Shown here in pieces: positions 63,625 to 64,000 of a DNA stretch of 64,000 nt. The translations under genes were made by a program, and so were the position numbers. Numbering within the stretch: position 1 is the first letter of the stretch; each line of letters starts with the position of its first letter. Below the pieces are notes generated by a model that saw only the letters and a list, made by a program, of their open reading frames with translations, made no database searches and was not told where the DNA came from. The DNA is from Stenotrophomonas sp. SAU14A_NAIMI4_8 (GTDB lineage Bacteria > Pseudomonadota > Gammaproteobacteria > Xanthomonadales > Xanthomonadaceae). The stretch covers positions 1,527,670-1,591,669 of the forward strand of contig NZ_CP025999.1 in NCBI RefSeq assembly GCF_003086695.1, given 5' to 3'.

Positions 63625-64000
63625 TGTGATCTCTCTGTACGTTGTTCATCCGGGACATCTCTGGAAAATGGTGGTTACCACACCTCTCCAGATCCCAAAG
63701 AGCCCGGATGAACAACCATAAAAATGCCCGTTTAACGCCGTTTAGTCGAGAACTTCTTGTCCGTCGCATCCTCCACGAGGGCCTGCGGCCGGAGGAGGCA
63801 GCACAAGCGTGTGGCGTAAGTGTGCGTACGGCCTACAAGTGGCTGGCCCGATTCCGGGAGTTCGGGGCGTCGGGGCTGGAAAACCGCAGCTCTCGCCCGC
63901 ACCAGACGCCGCATGCCACGCCTGCGTCGGTCGTCGAGCAGATCAAGGAGCGCCGCCGTAAACGGCACACCTACCTGACCATTTCCAAGGCCTTGGGGAT
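63625..64000 (+). mobile_element. IS481-like insertion sequence, left part
   Basis: The element appears to begin near TGTGATCTCTCTGTACG (63625) within a SMAG repeat and is cut by the window edge. Its leader holds a perfect 14-bp inverted repeat, GTTGTTCATCCGGG (63641-63654) and CCCGGATGAACAAC (63703-63716). The exact left boundary and any target duplication cannot be set from one end. Confidence 0.75.
63708..64000 (+). CDS. IS481 family transposase, N-terminal part (truncated by window end)
   Basis: The frame from ATG 63708 stays open to the window edge (97 codons). It opens MNNHKNARLTPFSRELLVRR, then a helix-turn-helix (AAQACGVSVRTAYKWLARFR) and the IS481-typical GLENRSSRPHQTPHATP and RRRKRHTYLTISKALG. 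The DDE catalytic domain lies beyond the window. The ATG is buried in the leader inverted repeat, so read-through transcripts would be poorly translated. Confidence 0.85.
   Translation, partial: MNNHKNARLTPFSRELLVRRILHEGLRPEEAAQACGVSVRTAYKWLARFREFGASGLENRSSRPHQTPHATPASVVEQIKERRRKRHTYLTISKALG

Overview
The window is a high-GC (roughly two-thirds G+C), gene-dense chromosomal segment that reads as a member of the Stenotrophomonas maltophilia complex (Xanthomonadaceae). The basis is protein content plus dozens of short palindromic repeats that begin with GTAG (the SMAG REP-like families), interleaved with a second palindromic family flanked by GGGTCAGAGCC / GGATCCGACCC. I found no rRNA, tRNA or CRISPR. 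The only insertion sequence is an IS481-type element cut by the right edge.

Layout. 0-4 kb: RNase T, an RcnB-like protein, then a four-gene operon (EGKCG-motif precursor peptide, DUF692/MNIO enzyme, DUF2063 partner, DoxX) that matches the bufferin/Hvf copper-binding RiPP systems. 4-12 kb: a phosphate regulon (oprP-type porin, two pstS paralogues, pstCAB, phoU) with candidate Pho boxes and clear terminators. 12-21 kb: a 90-bp tandem array, then housekeeping genes (nth, enoyl-CoA hydratase, FKBP-like protein, DUF1289-Nudix fusion, sulfurtransferase, AmpD-like amidase, hydrolase, rlmKL). 21-26 kb: a TonB siderophore receptor with its DUF3649 / PepSY / DUF3325 inner-membrane cassette. 26-30 kb: DUF445 and ParB-like proteins.

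29-52.5 kb: a putrescine uptake and catabolism set in several blocks. It comprises an omega-aminotransferase divergent from puuC, then puuB divergent from puuD-puuA-potF, then potGHI followed by a succinate-semialdehyde dehydrogenase. Together these import putrescine and carry it through gamma-glutamylated intermediates to GABA and succinate. The blocks are interrupted by signalling genes (hemerythrin, REC-REC-GGDEF, a MASE1 protein), an MFS symporter and a complete EmrA-EmrB-OprM type efflux operon placed between potF and potGHI.

52.5-60.3 kb: corA, DUF4105 and corC downstream of the conserved miaB-phoH-ybeY cluster. 60.4-64 kb: a 119-bp tandem array, a glutathione S-transferase divergent from a WYL regulator, a DUF4124-lytic transglycosylase, and the IS481-like element inserted in a SMAG repeat.

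The two most interesting items are the EGKCG-peptide operon and a family of three large hairpin elements (near 4, 26469 and 43509). Each hairpin has a 25-29 bp outer stem of unrelated sequence enclosing a conserved core, as expected of a structured RNA or a mobile palindromic element.
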